Notes under the pieces: model-generated
The model's input: only the letters and a program-made list of their open reading frames with translations
The model's database searches: none
What the model was told of the DNA's origin: nothing
Program-made: the position numbers and the translations under genes
From: Gemmatimonadota bacterium
GTDB lineage: Bacteria; Latescibacterota; UBA2968; GCA-2709665
Assembly: GCA_028877215.1 (NCBI GenBank)
Contig: JAPPFJ010000027.1
Coordinates: forward strand, 1 to 64,000
Length of the DNA stretch: 64,000 nt
Direction of reading: 5' to 3'
Part shown: positions 44,346-52,745 of the stretch, in pieces
How positions within the stretch are numbered: the first letter of the stretch is position 1
Layout: each line of letters starts with the position of its first letter

Positions 44346-44657
44346 CTACATAAGGTCTAACACACGTGGTGAAATAGCCTTCAGTTTCTCTGCCTCGGAC
44401 CGTGTCGCGTGATACAGATCCCAACGTAGCTGGAGATTCAGCCAAAATGCTGCTGACACGTTGAAATATCTACCCAGGCGCAGTGCGGTGCTGGGAGTGA
44501 TACCGCGTCTGCCATTCACCAGTTCGTTGACCCGTTGATAGGGAACATGAATGGCGGTAGCCAATTCGCGCTGTGTTAAACACATTGGATTCAGAAATTC
44601 CTCCAGTAACATCTCACCCGGATGAGTCGGGACACGATGGGTTGGAATACGTACCAT
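44346..44657 (-). CDS. higA: HigA-family antitoxin (XRE), orphan
   Basis: 103 residues. The N-terminus has the HigA hallmark HPGEMLLEEFLNPM, followed by an XRE helix-turn-helix (TQRELATAIHVPYQRVNELVNGRR) and AAFWLNLQLRWDLYHA, typical of the HigA/VapI group. AAGGGTG lies before ATG 44657. A higB (RelE-fold) toxin usually lies just upstream, but the 67-bp gap to hicB has none, so it is an orphan. It may repress the local cluster. Confidence 0.88.
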   Translation of the reverse strand: MVRIPTHRVPTHPGEMLLEEFLNPMCLTQRELATAIHVPYQRVNELVNGRRGITPSTALRLGRYFNVSAAFWLNLQLRWDLYHATRSEAEKLKAISPRVLDLM

Positions 44658-44724
44658 AGTCCACACCCTTGGTTAGTGGGGAGTAATAGTCGACGATCTC
44701 AACATCAACGGGACCTGGAGACGA

Positions 44725-45153
44725 TTACGCCGCGCGGAACTCCACAACCAGTTCCCGGCCGAGGGTACGCAGGGCCTTGTGAATGCGGTTGGCCGCGGTG
44801 TGGTGTCGCGGGTCGAGCATGCGGCGCACGACTTTTTCGTCAACGCCCAAGCGTCGAGCAACGGCCAGACGCGACAGGCCGCTGTCCCGGAACGCGAGCG
44901 CGAACGCCGCTTTCGCAGCCATGTCGGGTGGAACTGCAACGTAATGCTCGCCGGCGCGCCGGCGACTGGGCGCCGGGATGGGTTCGCCATCGTCAATGCG
45001 TCCCGCGATGGCTTCCTCGAGCGCGTCGCGGGCTTCCACCAGGGCCGCGGACTCGTCGGCGCCGGAGGTGAGACATTCCGGAAAGTCCCGGAATGAGACA
45101 ATGATCTCGCCCGAGAGATCGGGTTGCAGCCGGGCGGGATAGCGAAATTGCAT
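44725..45153 (-). CDS. hicB: HicB-family antitoxin
   Basis: 142 residues. The N-terminal partial RNase-H-like fold of HicB (EIIVSFRDFPECLTSG, then EARDALEEAIAGRI) is followed by a C-terminal helix-turn-helix (LSRLAVARRLGVDEKVVRRML) that would bind the operon promoter. It lies 24 bp downstream of a HicA-like gene on the same strand, the usual toxin-first order. Confidence 0.87.
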   Translation of the reverse strand: MQFRYPARLQPDLSGEIIVSFRDFPECLTSGADESAALVEARDALEEAIAGRIDDGEPIPAPSRRRAGEHYVAVPPDMAAKAAFALAFRDSGLSRLAVARRLGVDEKVVRRMLDPRHHTAANRIHKALRTLGRELVVEFRAA

Positions 45154-45177
45154 TGCGGGTTCCTTATTTTTGTGCTT

Positions 45178-45402
45178 TTACCTGAAGTCACCGGGGTTCA
45201 GGCCAAGCTGACGAATCATGGCAGACAATAGGCCGGGGCTAAGTTCTTTACGGCGATCCTTAACGACGGTCTTGCGAGAGCCGTAATACAGGGTTACGTG
45301 ACTACCCTTGCCGCGCTTGGAATCAATGCGAACGAAAACCCCGCGCTCGGTGCCGAGTACAAAAACCCGTTTTACAATGTCACTGCCTTCACGTCCTAAC
45401 AA
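45178..45402 (-). CDS. hicA: HicA-like mRNA interferase toxin
   Basis: Up to 74 residues with the HicA double-stranded-RNA-binding fold pattern: KGSHVTLYYGSRKTVV with the catalytic-type His, then LSPGLLSAMIRQLGL as the C-terminal helix. The only in-frame start is TTG at 45402 with no clear ribosome site. An ATG ten bases further up runs into a stop after four codons. Either a weak TTG start keeps expression low, or the N-terminus is damaged. Confidence 0.75.
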   Translation of the reverse strand: MLGREGSDIVKRVFVLGTERGVFVRIDSKRGKGSHVTLYYGSRKTVVKDRRKELSPGLLSAMIRQLGLNPGDFR

Positions 45403-45509
45403 TAGGACATTTGTGTCCGAATAACAATGGAAATACTTACCGAATTATTGAATGACGCAGCGTGGACGAACACGAGCACGTGATCCAGGAACACGATACC
45501 GTACAGCAC

Positions 45510-45548
45510 GACAAGACCCCGGCGGAATCTGACCGTCGGGGTCTTGTC
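45510..45548. terminator. Perfect 12-bp hairpin after tRNA-Lys
   Basis: GACAAGACCCCG and CGGGGTCTTGTC are perfectly complementary around a 15-nt loop. It lies 36 bp beyond the 3' end of the tRNA and before hicA. No T run follows on either strand, so it may be a processing or attenuating structure rather than a standard terminator. Confidence 0.6.
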
Positions 45549-45584
45549 TTCGCGATCGTACCGTCGCATGAGACGGCCGAATAT

Positions 45585-45660
45585 TGGTGCGCCCACAGGG
45601 AATCGAACCCCGAACCTTCTGATTAAGAGTCAGCTGCTCTGCCTATTGAGCTATGGGCGC
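45585..45660 (-). tRNA. tRNA-Lys (anticodon CTT)
   Basis: A 76-nt cloverleaf on the minus strand. Acceptor GCGCCCA pairs with TGGGCGC, the discriminator is A and CCA is encoded. The D arm is AGCTCAATAGGCAGAGCA, the anticodon loop is CTCTTAA (anticodon CTT), and the T loop is GGTTCGATTCC. The outermost anticodon-stem pair is a G-A mismatch. A tRNA next to a toxin-antitoxin/defence cluster is a common integration site, but no integrase or att duplication was seen. Confidence 0.95.
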
Positions 45661-45689
45661 ATTGTCGTGTCTGGTCCGTCGCCAGAGGC

Positions 45690-45717
45690 GGGCGCCCACA
45701 AGGGACGCCCCTACAAG
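45690..45717. repeat. REP-like unit
   Basis: GGGCGCCCACAAGGGACGCC followed by CCTACAAG matches the units near 5965 and 6042. It lies just upstream of tRNA-Lys on that gene's strand. Confidence 0.6.
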
Positions 45718-45778
45718 GCGATGGGTCGGCGACGGATCCAGGCTGATGAATCCGGAATCAAACAATAACTTTCAGTAC

Positions 45779-46249
45779 CTACGTTGAAACGTAATCCCCG
45801 CTGCGGCCGCCGGTCTTCCTCAGGAGGCGGATGTTCCGGATGGCCATGTCCTTGTCCACGGCCTTGCACATGTCGTAGACGGTCAGCAGCGCCGCGCTCA
45901 CGGCCGTCAGCGCTTCCATCTCCACGCCGGTCTTGCCCGTCACGCGCACGCTGGCTTCCGCCTCGATTCGATCCTGCCCCACCTCAAAGCTGAGTTCGAT
46001 GCCCGTGGGATCGACCGGATGGCAGAGTGGGATCAGTTCCCACGTCCGTTTCGCCGCCATGATCCCGGCGATCCTGGCGGTTTCCAGCACGTTTCCCTTG
46101 GGCATCGCGCCACCGGAAACCAGGCGCGCCGTCTCCGGCGCCATGACGATTTCACCACCCGCAACCGCCATACGGTCGGTCACGGCTTTCTCCGTGACGT
46201 CCACCATTTTCACGGTCCCATCGTCGGCAATGTGGGTCAGATTCGACAT
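45779..46249 (-). CDS. moaC: Cyclic pyranopterin monophosphate synthase
   Basis: 156 residues. With MoaA, MoaC converts GTP to cyclic pyranopterin monophosphate, the first step of molybdenum cofactor synthesis. Conserved motifs are LIPLCHPVDPTGIE, TGKTGVEMEALTAVS and YDMCKAVDKDM (catalytic Asp and Lys). It follows moeA by 75 bp on the same strand, so the two probably form an operon. MoaA is not in this window. Confidence 0.96.
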   Translation of the reverse strand: MSNLTHIADDGTVKMVDVTEKAVTDRMAVAGGEIVMAPETARLVSGGAMPKGNVLETARIAGIMAAKRTWELIPLCHPVDPTGIELSFEVGQDRIEAEASVRVTGKTGVEMEALTAVSAALLTVYDMCKAVDKDMAIRNIRLLRKTGGRSGDYVST

Positions 46250-46323
46250 GTCAAATGTACGAAATTTGCTTGAGCCCGGGAGTTATTCGGTTAAATCGCC
46301 GATAAGGGAAAACCCGTTCTGAG

Positions 46324-47550
46324 TTACCATTCTTCCAGCAGCACGATGTCCACTTCCGCGCCGGCGTCGAGCGTGTCCACTTCAGCCTCAATCACAAAGA
46401 GGCTGTTCGCCCGCGATAGCGAAAACAGGTCCGCCGATCCATGGTGGCCCACCCAGTTGCTCTCCCAGCGTCCGTTGACTTCCCCGGACCGGGCCGGCAC
46501 GAACTGCTTGCGCCCGGGCGACTGCCGGAACCCCTGCGCCAGCCTTCCCCGTACCATCGGCCGGTGGATCTCCGACATCCTCTGCATCTTTCGAACGGCC
46601 GGGCGGACCAGCAGTTCCAAACCCACGACCGCCGAGACCGGATTCCCAGGCAGCCCGAACACGAGTTTGTTCCCGCGCGCGCCGAATGTGAGTGGCTTGC
46701 CCGGCTTCATCCGGATCCGGTCGAAGTGGATCTCCACGCCGCAATCCCGCATCGCGCCCTGCACCAGGTCGTATATTCCGGCCGATACGCCCCCGGAAAG
46801 CAGCACCACGTCGCATTCCTCCAGGCCGCGGGAAATCACGGCCCTCAGGGCGGCCTCATCATCTTCCACGATGCCCAGATACCGCGTCTGCGCGCCGGAC
46901 CGGAGCGCCTGCGCCATCATCGAATATCCGTTGCTGTTCCGGATCTGCCCCGCCCCCGGGTTGCTTCCGGGCTCCACGATCTCGCTGCCGGTGGCGACCA
47001 CGCCCACCACGGGACGGCGATACACGGGCACACTCAACACCCCCACGGCCGCCAGGATTCCGATTTCCGGGGGGCGGATCCACGTACCGGCTTCAAGGAC
47101 GACCTGATTGCGTCTCACGTCTTCACCCAGCGGCGCGACATTGCGTCCCGGCTCCGTTGGCGCCAGCACCCGCACGCTCTCCCCGTCCCGCTCAGGGACA
47201 GTATCTTCCACCATCACGACCGTATCCGCGCCATCGGGCATCGGCGCACCCGTCATAATTTGGGCCGCCTGCCCGGGTGACACCTTCGTTTGCGGAACGG
47301 ATCCGGCAGGAATCTCTTCGATCACGTCGAGGACGGCGGGACGTTGCCGTTGTGCGTCCGCCACGTCTTCACCGACCACCGCGTACCCGTCCATCGTCGC
47401 TTTGTCGAACGGCGGCATGTCGATATCCGATCGCACGTCGACCGCAAGCGTACACCCCAGTGCGTCCATCAGGCCGGCGTTTGTTTCGTCGATCGGCGAC
47501 GTATATTGTAGGACGAGGTCAATCGCCTCGTCCATGGTGATCATGTCCAT
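46324..47550 (-). CDS. moeA: Molybdopterin molybdenumtransferase
   Basis: 408 residues. MoeA inserts molybdate into adenylylated molybdopterin. Hallmarks are DMPPFDKATMDGYAV, IMTGAPMPDGADTVVMVED, LLSGGVSAGIYD and the C-terminal FGLPGNPVSAVVG. The length is typical. A G-rich GGGGGAC precedes the ATG. Operon with moaC; a target molybdoenzyme is not in the window. Confidence 0.96.
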   Translation of the reverse strand: MDMITMDEAIDLVLQYTSPIDETNAGLMDALGCTLAVDVRSDIDMPPFDKATMDGYAVVGEDVADAQRQRPAVLDVIEEIPAGSVPQTKVSPGQAAQIMTGAPMPDGADTVVMVEDTVPERDGESVRVLAPTEPGRNVAPLGEDVRRNQVVLEAGTWIRPPEIGILAAVGVLSVPVYRRPVVGVVATGSEIVEPGSNPGAGQIRNSNGYSMMAQALRSGAQTRYLGIVEDDEAALRAVISRGLEECDVVLLSGGVSAGIYDLVQGAMRDCGVEIHFDRIRMKPGKPLTFGARGNKLVFGLPGNPVSAVVGLELLVRPAVRKMQRMSEIHRPMVRGRLAQGFRQSPGRKQFVPARSGEVNGRWESNWVGHHGSADLFSLSRANSLFVIEAEVDTLDAGAEVDIVLLEEW

Positions 47551-47844
47551 CGGTAGTCCCCCGCAATGCGCGAAGTGCGCCAGGCGTCAGGCAACAAATA
47601 TATACAAACCCGGAACAATTGTCACTTCCAAATGGAATTCGCCAACCTGTTCAACGCCAATGCCGTTCTTCCGGGGCCCTCATTTGACATTACCCCCTGG
47701 AATGCCTACATTATTATCGGCGGGAAGCGTAGAATTCCGGGTTGCCGCCCAATCGCCACGCAATTGCTCCGGTCAGTGGAACACGAAGCTGATTCCGTCC
47801 TCGTTTCTGCTGCAGTGGCTTCATCTTCTATCGCGTTCGGAGTT
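47551..47844. other. Intergenic stretch between moeA and a family E repeat
   Basis: About 290 bp with moderate GC and no credible gene. A 97-codon plus-strand frame (47566-47859) has no recognisable protein and runs into the repeat, so it was rejected. The moeA promoter must lie here. Confidence 0.5.
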
Positions 47845-48040
47845 AACCTTGATTCGTAAGTCTTCGGGTACGTAAATTCGAATATATGATTGTAAATAAA
47901 GGCGATTAGACGGCTGATTACCAGGATACACCAGGTCACTGGACGTGAAGGAAGAAACGTCCTTCTATACGTCGATAACGCCCTGTTTCGGAGGGTTTTA
48001 TTGCGTCGCCGCGTTGCTGTTTTTTCGGATTGAGGTTAAA
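47845..48040 (+). repeat. Family E element, copy C (full length)
   Basis: Runs from AACCTTGATTCGTAAG to TTTTTTCGGATTGAGG, about 93-95% identical to the copy at 58515. Its right end supplies the GAGG that acts as ribosome site of the SDR gene starting at 48047, so the element forms that gene's 5' leader. Confidence 0.9.
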
Positions 48041-48046
48041 CATCCA

Positions 48047-48784
48047 ATGACGGATACTCACGTCAAAACCGCCGTTATCACTGGAGCGGGCACGGGCATC
48101 GGCCGCGCCATCGCCGTCGCATTCAGCCATGCAGGCATGAATTGCGTGCTCGCCGGTCGCCGCGCCGACGTGCTGGAAGAAACCGCCGGGTCAGCGCGAA
48201 ATTCCCGCACAGAGACGCTGTGCTTATCGGCCGACGTCACCTGCAGGGACTCTGTCAAAGCCCTTTCGGACCAGACCGTCGAGCATTTCGGACGCATCGA
48301 TATCCTGGTAAACAACGCCGGCATCAACACCCTGCAGCGCGGCCTCAGAGACATATCCGACGAGGACTGGGACCGCGTTGTCGACGTCAATCTCACGGGC
48401 GCCTTCAACGCATTCCGGGCCGTCATGCCGCACATGGAGAAACAGGGCGACGGGCTGGTCATCAATATCTCTTCCATGGCCGGCAAACGGTCGGGGAAGA
48501 TTGCGGGCGTTGCCTATTGCGCATCCAAATTCGGCATGGCCGCCCTGAACCAGTCCATCAACGCGGAGTTCCGAGAGACCGGAATCCGGGCGTGCTGCAT
48601 CTTTCCCGGAGAGGTCGACACGCCCATCCTGGATCTTCGCCCCAATCCTGTCTCCGACGAGAAACGGGCGGCCGCACTCCCGCCCGAAGACATCGCCGCC
48701 GCCGCGCTGATGGTCGCCCAGCTTCCCGGCCGCGCGATCGTCGAGGAGATCACGATCTTTCCAAGGCGGGTCGTTGCTAAGTAG
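48047..48784 (+). CDS. Short-chain dehydrogenase/reductase
   Basis: 245 residues of the classical SDR family. The NAD(P)-binding motif is TGAGTGIG, the NNAG motif is LVNNAGIN, and the catalytic set is Ser in INISSMAGK with YCASK (YxxxK). The substrate cannot be deduced. ATG at 48047 was chosen because the longer frame translates the upstream family E repeat. Confidence 0.9.
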   Translation: MTDTHVKTAVITGAGTGIGRAIAVAFSHAGMNCVLAGRRADVLEETAGSARNSRTETLCLSADVTCRDSVKALSDQTVEHFGRIDILVNNAGINTLQRGLRDISDEDWDRVVDVNLTGAFNAFRAVMPHMEKQGDGLVINISSMAGKRSGKIAGVAYCASKFGMAALNQSINAEFRETGIRACCIFPGEVDTPILDLRPNPVSDEKRAAALPPEDIAAAALMVAQLPGRAIVEEITIFPRRVVAK

Positions 48785-48869
48785 GCGTCTCGACACACAG
48801 TTCGAACGCCCCGATGTCGCGCATATGTCACTGCGCCGGAACAATATCCTTGTCTATAGTACGTATTTT

Positions 48870-48887
48870 TGTTACATTTGTGTAACA
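48870..48887. promoter_or_regulatory. Operator-like palindrome upstream of rng
   Basis: TGTTACA and TGTAACA are perfect inverted repeats 4 nt apart, in an AT-rich stretch followed by TATAGTGATATAAGATG, which can serve as -10. It lies 46 bp before the rng start. The dyad would suit a small dimeric repressor. Confidence 0.5.
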
Positions 48888-48932
48888 TATAGTGATATAA
48901 GATGTATATAAACAACGAAGGGTCAGGTACGA

Positions 48933-50474
48933 GTGAGGAACGAAATTGTAATCAACGTAGGGTCGCACGAATCTAGAATTGCCGTTCTGGAAGATGGAAA
49001 GCTGGTGGAAATTCTCGTCGAATGCGCCGAAAACGAGCGCATGGTGGGCGATATCTACAAGGGAACCGTTTCCGCGGTGCTTCCTGGAATGCAGGCCGCC
49101 TTTGTGGATATCGGCCTTGAAAAAAGCGCTTTTCTCCACGCCTCCGACATGCCCGGTTCTCCCGGCTCGATGGTGGGCCTGAATGAAGGAATCCTTGAGG
49201 AAATCGATGCGCGAACCGACGTAAACGGCAAATCGGTCATTCCCATACAAGATCTCATCCGGAAGGGCCAGGAGGTCCTTGTTCAGGTCAAGAAAGAACC
49301 CATTGGCACGAAGGGTCCCAGGGTAACGGCGGTACCCTCCCTGCCCGGCCGGTTCATGGTGCTGGTGCCCAACGGGGAGAAGGTGGGCGTTTCCAGGAAG
49401 ATCACGAACATTCCGGAGAAACGAAGGCTGAAGGATCTTGGCCGCGACATTCGCCCCGATGGCTACGGCATCATCGTGCGTACCGAAGCCTCCGGCAAGG
49501 GCGACCGGGAGATGATGCGGGACCTCAAGCAATTGATGAATGTATGGTCGCGCATCCAGAAACAGTACGGAAACGCCGATCCTGCCAGCATTCTGCACAA
49601 AGAAATGGGGATGACGTCGAGTCTCATACGCGATCTGTTTACCGACGACGTGGACCGCCTGGTGGTGGACGCCAAGCAGGAATACAAGAAGATTCTGGCG
49701 TACCTCAAATCCACGTCGCCACATCTCCGTGAACGCGTAGAATACCACAGGGACAGCACGCCAATCTTCGACGCATTCGGTGTCGAGAGTGAAATTGAGA
49801 AATGTTCGGAACGCAAGGTCTGGCTGAAGGGCGGCGGATACCTGGTTCTGGATCATACCGAGGCGCTGTTTGCAATTGACGTGAACAGCGGCCGTTTCGT
49901 GGGCAGGTCGAACCAGGAAGAAAACGTGTTGAAGATCAATCTCGAGGCCGCACGGGAAATCGCGCGCCAGCTTCGCCTGCGCGATATCGGGGGCATCATC
50001 GTGATCGACTTCATCGACATGGCCATCGCCCAGAACCGCAAGAAGGTCGAAAATGAATTCAGGCAGGCTGTACGCCGGGACCGGTCCAGGCCCCGTTTCT
50101 CGGAGATCAGCGAGTTCGGCCTCATGGAAATGACGCGGCAGAGGGTACGCCCGAGTCTTATGTTCACCTTCAGCGAGACCTGTCCCGAATGCCACGGCAG
50201 CGGACGCGTGCCCAGCCGGGAGTCCACGCTCGCCCGCATCGAGCGTTGGCTCAAGCGGTCCAGGGCCGCGTCGGTGGAACGAAGACTTACCGTGCACGTC
50301 AACCCCACGGTGGGAGATTTCATCCTCGAGAACCGCCGCGAACGTCTCAAGAGGATCCGGCGGTCCACGCGGGTCTGGCTGAACGTGGAGAACGATCCGG
50401 ACCTGTCCGTTGACGCGTACCGGATGTATTCCCGGAAGCGAAACCTGGACATTACGGACAAATTTAAAACTTGA
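48933..50474 (+). CDS. rng: Ribonuclease G/E family endoribonuclease
   Basis: 513 residues. RNase G/E processes rRNA and degrades mRNA. It has an N-terminal S1 domain with a typical insertion (GDIYKGTVSAVLPGMQAAFV), a central catalytic region (GGGYLVLDHTEALFAIDVNS with the metal-binding Asp), IIVIDFIDM, and the Zn-link CPECHGSG. Its size and lack of a long C-terminal scaffold fit RNase G. Start GTG at 48933 is preceded by AAGG. Confidence 0.95.
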   Translation: MRNEIVINVGSHESRIAVLEDGKLVEILVECAENERMVGDIYKGTVSAVLPGMQAAFVDIGLEKSAFLHASDMPGSPGSMVGLNEGILEEIDARTDVNGKSVIPIQDLIRKGQEVLVQVKKEPIGTKGPRVTAVPSLPGRFMVLVPNGEKVGVSRKITNIPEKRRLKDLGRDIRPDGYGIIVRTEASGKGDREMMRDLKQLMNVWSRIQKQYGNADPASILHKEMGMTSSLIRDLFTDDVDRLVVDAKQEYKKILAYLKSTSPHLRERVEYHRDSTPIFDAFGVESEIEKCSERKVWLKGGGYLVLDHTEALFAIDVNSGRFVGRSNQEENVLKINLEAAREIARQLRLRDIGGIIVIDFIDMAIAQNRKKVENEFRQAVRRDRSRPRFSEISEFGLMEMTRQRVRPSLMFTFSETCPECHGSGRVPSRESTLARIERWLKRSRAASVERRLTVHVNPTVGDFILENRRERLKRIRRSTRVWLNVENDPDLSVDAYRMYSRKRNLDITDKFKT

Positions 50475-50518
50475 CAAAACCTCCCGTCTTTGTTACCGTT
50501 TTCGGCCCGTTTCACGCT

Positions 50519-50687
50519 TGAGAAGCTGTCTTAAAATTCCCAGCGGTCTTCGCGCGGCTGCAAAAGTGCCGGTCGGCGTTGGTCAAACCCACCCGTATAG
50601 ACAAATATGGGCGGGTTTTCCCGCCTTGCCCGCCGCTTTTTCGCTCGCGCTCGGGAACTCACCGGTAATTTTAAAACAACTTCTGAA
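50519..50687. repeat. MITE-like element, copy 2 (complete, with terminal inverted repeats)
   Basis: The left end (AGAAGCTGTCTTAAAATTCC) and right end (CCGGTAATTTTAAAACAACT and TCT) are inverted repeats of about 24 bp with a few mismatches. The interior (GCGGCTGCAAAAGTGCCGGT region) matches 1-170. About 169 bp with no coding potential. It lies between rng and rplU, ending 28 bp before the rplU ribosome site, so rplU transcription must start in the element or cross it. Confidence 0.8.
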
Positions 50688-50726
50688 ACGGCCGGATGCG
50701 GCAAATCGAATTGCGGAGGTTTTTTC

Positions 50727-51038
50727 ATGTACGCCGTTGTGGAAATCGCCGGTCAACAGGTCAAGGTTCAGGAAGGAGACCGGATTCGTGTCTCCCGCCT
50801 GAAGGCCGAGGCCGGAGCGTCACTCACCCTGGATCGCGTGCTGCTGGTATCCAAAGACGGCGAAACCAGCATCGGCAGGCCGCAGGTGGACGGAGCCGCC
50901 GTTGAAGCCAGCGTCCTGGGGCACGGAAAGCACGATAAGGTCACGATCTTCAAAATGAAACGCCGAAAGGGCTACCGGCGGAAGAACGGCCATCGTCAGC
51001 CCTTTACGGAACTCCGGATCGACGGCATTTCAGCATAA
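50727..51038 (+). CDS. rplU: 50S ribosomal protein L21
   Basis: 103 residues. L21 binds 23S rRNA. Hallmarks are [22 protein letters not shown] near the middle and [25 protein letters not shown] lies 7 bases before ATG 50727. Order rplU-rpmA is conserved across bacteria; a MITE-like element has inserted just upstream. Confidence 0.97.
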   Translation: MYAVVEIAGQQVKVQEGDRIRVSRLKAEAGASLTLDRVLLVSKDGETSIGRPQVDGAAVEASVLGHGKHDKVTIFKMKRRKGYRRKNGHRQPFTELRIDGISA

Positions 51039-51064
51039 CCGGTAATTTTAAAACAACTTCTAAA
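51038..51064. repeat. Solo MITE terminal repeat
   Basis: ACCGGTAATTTTAAAACAAC followed by TTCTA matches the right terminal repeat of the element at 50519-50687. It directly abuts the rplU stop codon. Either a remnant left by excision or deletion, or an end derived from the neighbouring copy. Confidence 0.75.
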
Positions 51065-51130
51065 CCCGCTCCTGCCGCGGCGTCGGTATTTTCGCCGATC
51101 CGTACGGGGCAGGGGAGGAGGGGTATCCCT

Positions 51131-51391
51131 ATGGCCCATAAGAAAGGTGTCGGAAGTTCCCGGAACGGCCGCGACAGCCGCGGACAGCGCCTGGGCGTCA
51201 AAGTCTTCGGCGGTCAGTTCGTCACCGCGGGCAGCATCATCGTCCGGCAGCGCGGCACGCGGATCCATCCGGGAGACATGGTAAGGCGAGCCAAAGACGA
51301 TTCGCTTTTTGCCCTGGTCGACGGCGTCGTGACCTTCCAGAACATGAACAAGCGCCGAAAGAAGGTCAGCGTTCAACCAAGGGCGGAGTAG
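51131..51391 (+). CDS. rpmA: 50S ribosomal protein L27
   Basis: 86 residues. The N-terminus [16 protein letters not shown] carries the conserved peptidyl-transferase-proximal tail without the Firmicutes prepeptide; [17 protein letters not shown] is the core signature. GGGGAGGAGGGG lies upstream. mdh starts 8 bp after its stop, and the mdh ribosome site lies inside the rpmA 3' end. Confidence 0.97.
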   Translation: MAHKKGVGSSRNGRDSRGQRLGVKVFGGQFVTAGSIIVRQRGTRIHPGDMVRRAKDDSLFALVDGVVTFQNMNKRRKKVSVQPRAE

Positions 51392-51398
51392 CCCGGCA

Positions 51399-52328
51399 TT
51401 GAAGATCTCAGTGGTTGGCGCCGGCAACGTGGGAGCGACCGCCGCTCAGCATATCGCCGAACGGGAGCTCGCCCGCGAACTGATTCTGCTCGACGTCGCC
51501 GAGGGCATTCCAGAGGGTAAAGCCCTGGATCTGGCCGAGGCGGCGCCGGTTGACCGCTTCGATACCCGGGTTGCGGGTACAAGCGATTCCGGAAGCCTGT
51601 CCGGATCGGACATCGTCGTTGTTACCGCAGGGCTGGCGCGCAAGCCGGGCATGACCCGCGACGACCTGCTGACGACGAACGCGGATATCGTCGGTTCGGT
51701 CTGCGAACGCGTCAAAGAAACAGCGCCCGACGCCATTGTTATCGTGGTGACGAATCCCCTCGACGCAATGGCTTACGTGGCGCTGAAAGTTACGAAGTTC
51801 TCGCCCGCTCGTGTCGTTGGCATGGCGGGCATTCTTGATTCCGCGCGTTTTCGTTATTTCATCGCGGATGAACTGGACGTTTCCGTGGAAGACGTGACCG
51901 CCTTCGTGCTGGGGGGCCACGGCGATTCCATGGTGCCACTGCCCCGCTACTCGTCCGTGGCCGGCATTCCGCTTTCCGAACTGCTTGACGAATCCGTCAT
52001 CGAACGGCTGGTGGAACGCACCCGGAACGGCGGCGCCGAAATTGTCGCACACCTCAAGACGGGCAGCGCCTTCTACGCGCCCGCTTCCGCCATTGCCGAA
52101 ATGGTCGCGGCCATCGTACGGGACAAGAAACGCATCCTTCCCTGCGCCGCCTGGCTGACCGGCCAGTACGGCGTCCAGGATCTGTATATGGGCGTTCCCG
52201 TCAAGCTGGGCGCTTCCGGCGTGGAGGAAATCATCGAAATCGGCCTCACGCCGGACGAACGGAATGCGTTCCATTCATCCGCGGAGGCCGTTCGGTCCAG
52301 CGTCCGGAAACTTAACCTTGATTCGTAA
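51399..52328 (+). CDS. mdh: Malate dehydrogenase (LDH-like type)
   Basis: 309 residues. NAD motif VGAGNVG, substrate-side [14 protein letters not shown] (Arg pattern of malate dehydrogenases), TNPLD, and the catalytic His in [12 protein letters not shown]. The start is TTG at 51399 with GGAG inside the rpmA 3' end. The last codons (N-L-D-S-stop) are supplied by the left end of a family E repeat, so the native C-terminus has been replaced or extended by the insertion. Confidence 0.93.
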   Translation: MKISVVGAGNVGATAAQHIAERELARELILLDVAEGIPEGKALDLAEAAPVDRFDTRVAGTSDSGSLSGSDIVVVTAGLARKPGMTRDDLLTTNADIVGSVCERVKETAPDAIVIVVTNPLDAMAYVALKVTKFSPARVVGMAGILDSARFRYFIADELDVSVEDVTAFVLGGHGDSMVPLPRYSSVAGIPLSELLDESVIERLVERTRNGGAEIVAHLKTGSAFYAPASAIAEMVAAIVRDKKRILPCAAWLTGQYGVQDLYMGVPVKLGASGVEEIIEIGLTPDERNAFHSSAEAVRSSVRKLNLDS

Positions 52329-52414
52329 GTGTTCGTGGACGTTAATTCGAATATGTGTTAGTTAATAAAGGCGATTAGAAGGCGGATTACCAGGATACAC
52401 CAGGTCACTGGACG
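52314..52414 (+). repeat. Family E element, copy D, interrupted
   Basis: The left half (AACCTTGATTCGTAAG to CCAGGTCACTGGACG) overlaps the mdh stop. A right-end remnant (TTTTTCGAATTGGGGTTGAG) lies at 52587-52610. The two are separated by a family F element, so F appears to have inserted into E, as in copy A. Confidence 0.75.
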
Positions 52415-52422
52415 CGTTCGTG

Positions 52423-52565
52423 ACCTCTCCTCCCATCCCCTCGGAAGCGGGGAGACGGTAGACGGGAGAGATATCCTGCCTTGTGGAGTCTCTTCTCCTG
52501 CCGGAGGCAAGAAGGAATAAAGTATCGGGCAAGGGTTTCTTCTACCCTCTACCCTCTACCCGCAT
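52423..52565. repeat. Family F repeat nested in family E copy D
   Basis: GACCTCTCCTCCC, then GGTAGACGGGAGAG, core ATATCCTGCCTTGTGGAG to GGGCAAGGGTTTCTTCTACC, then CTCTACCCGC. Core and inverted ends match the other F copies. The remaining DNA up to acnA holds no gene. Confidence 0.7.
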
Positions 52566-52663
52566 TAAGGCTTTTTGTGGCCGATTTGACTGCTGTCTTT
52601 TTCGAATTGGGGTTGAGCTCTAAGTAGAGCAATCTTCGACGTACCGATTATCGGGATTCAACT

Positions 52664-52697
52664 ATGGCCGGGGACCTTAAGGATCCGGTTTCTTTTT
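52664..52697 (+). terminator. Possible terminator after mdh
   Basis: CCGGGGACC and GGATCCGG form an imperfect stem around TTAA, followed by TTTCTTTTTTT. The stem is weak; the T run is convincing. Confidence 0.35.
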
Positions 52698-52745
52698 TTA
52701 TCCGCCGGACAGGGAGCCTGTTTTTCTGGGGTCCGAGCCCGCAGA

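Noticed and set aside
45510..45760. tRNA-Lys as an integration site for a genomic island
   Set aside because: No integrase, no duplicated tRNA 3' end and no att-like repeat found nearby.
47566..47859. 97-codon plus-strand frame upstream of the SDR gene
   Set aside because: No ribosome site or recognisable protein; runs into a dispersed repeat.
48828..50477. 549-codon minus-strand frame
   Set aside because: Antisense to rng, whose S1 and catalytic motifs are clear.
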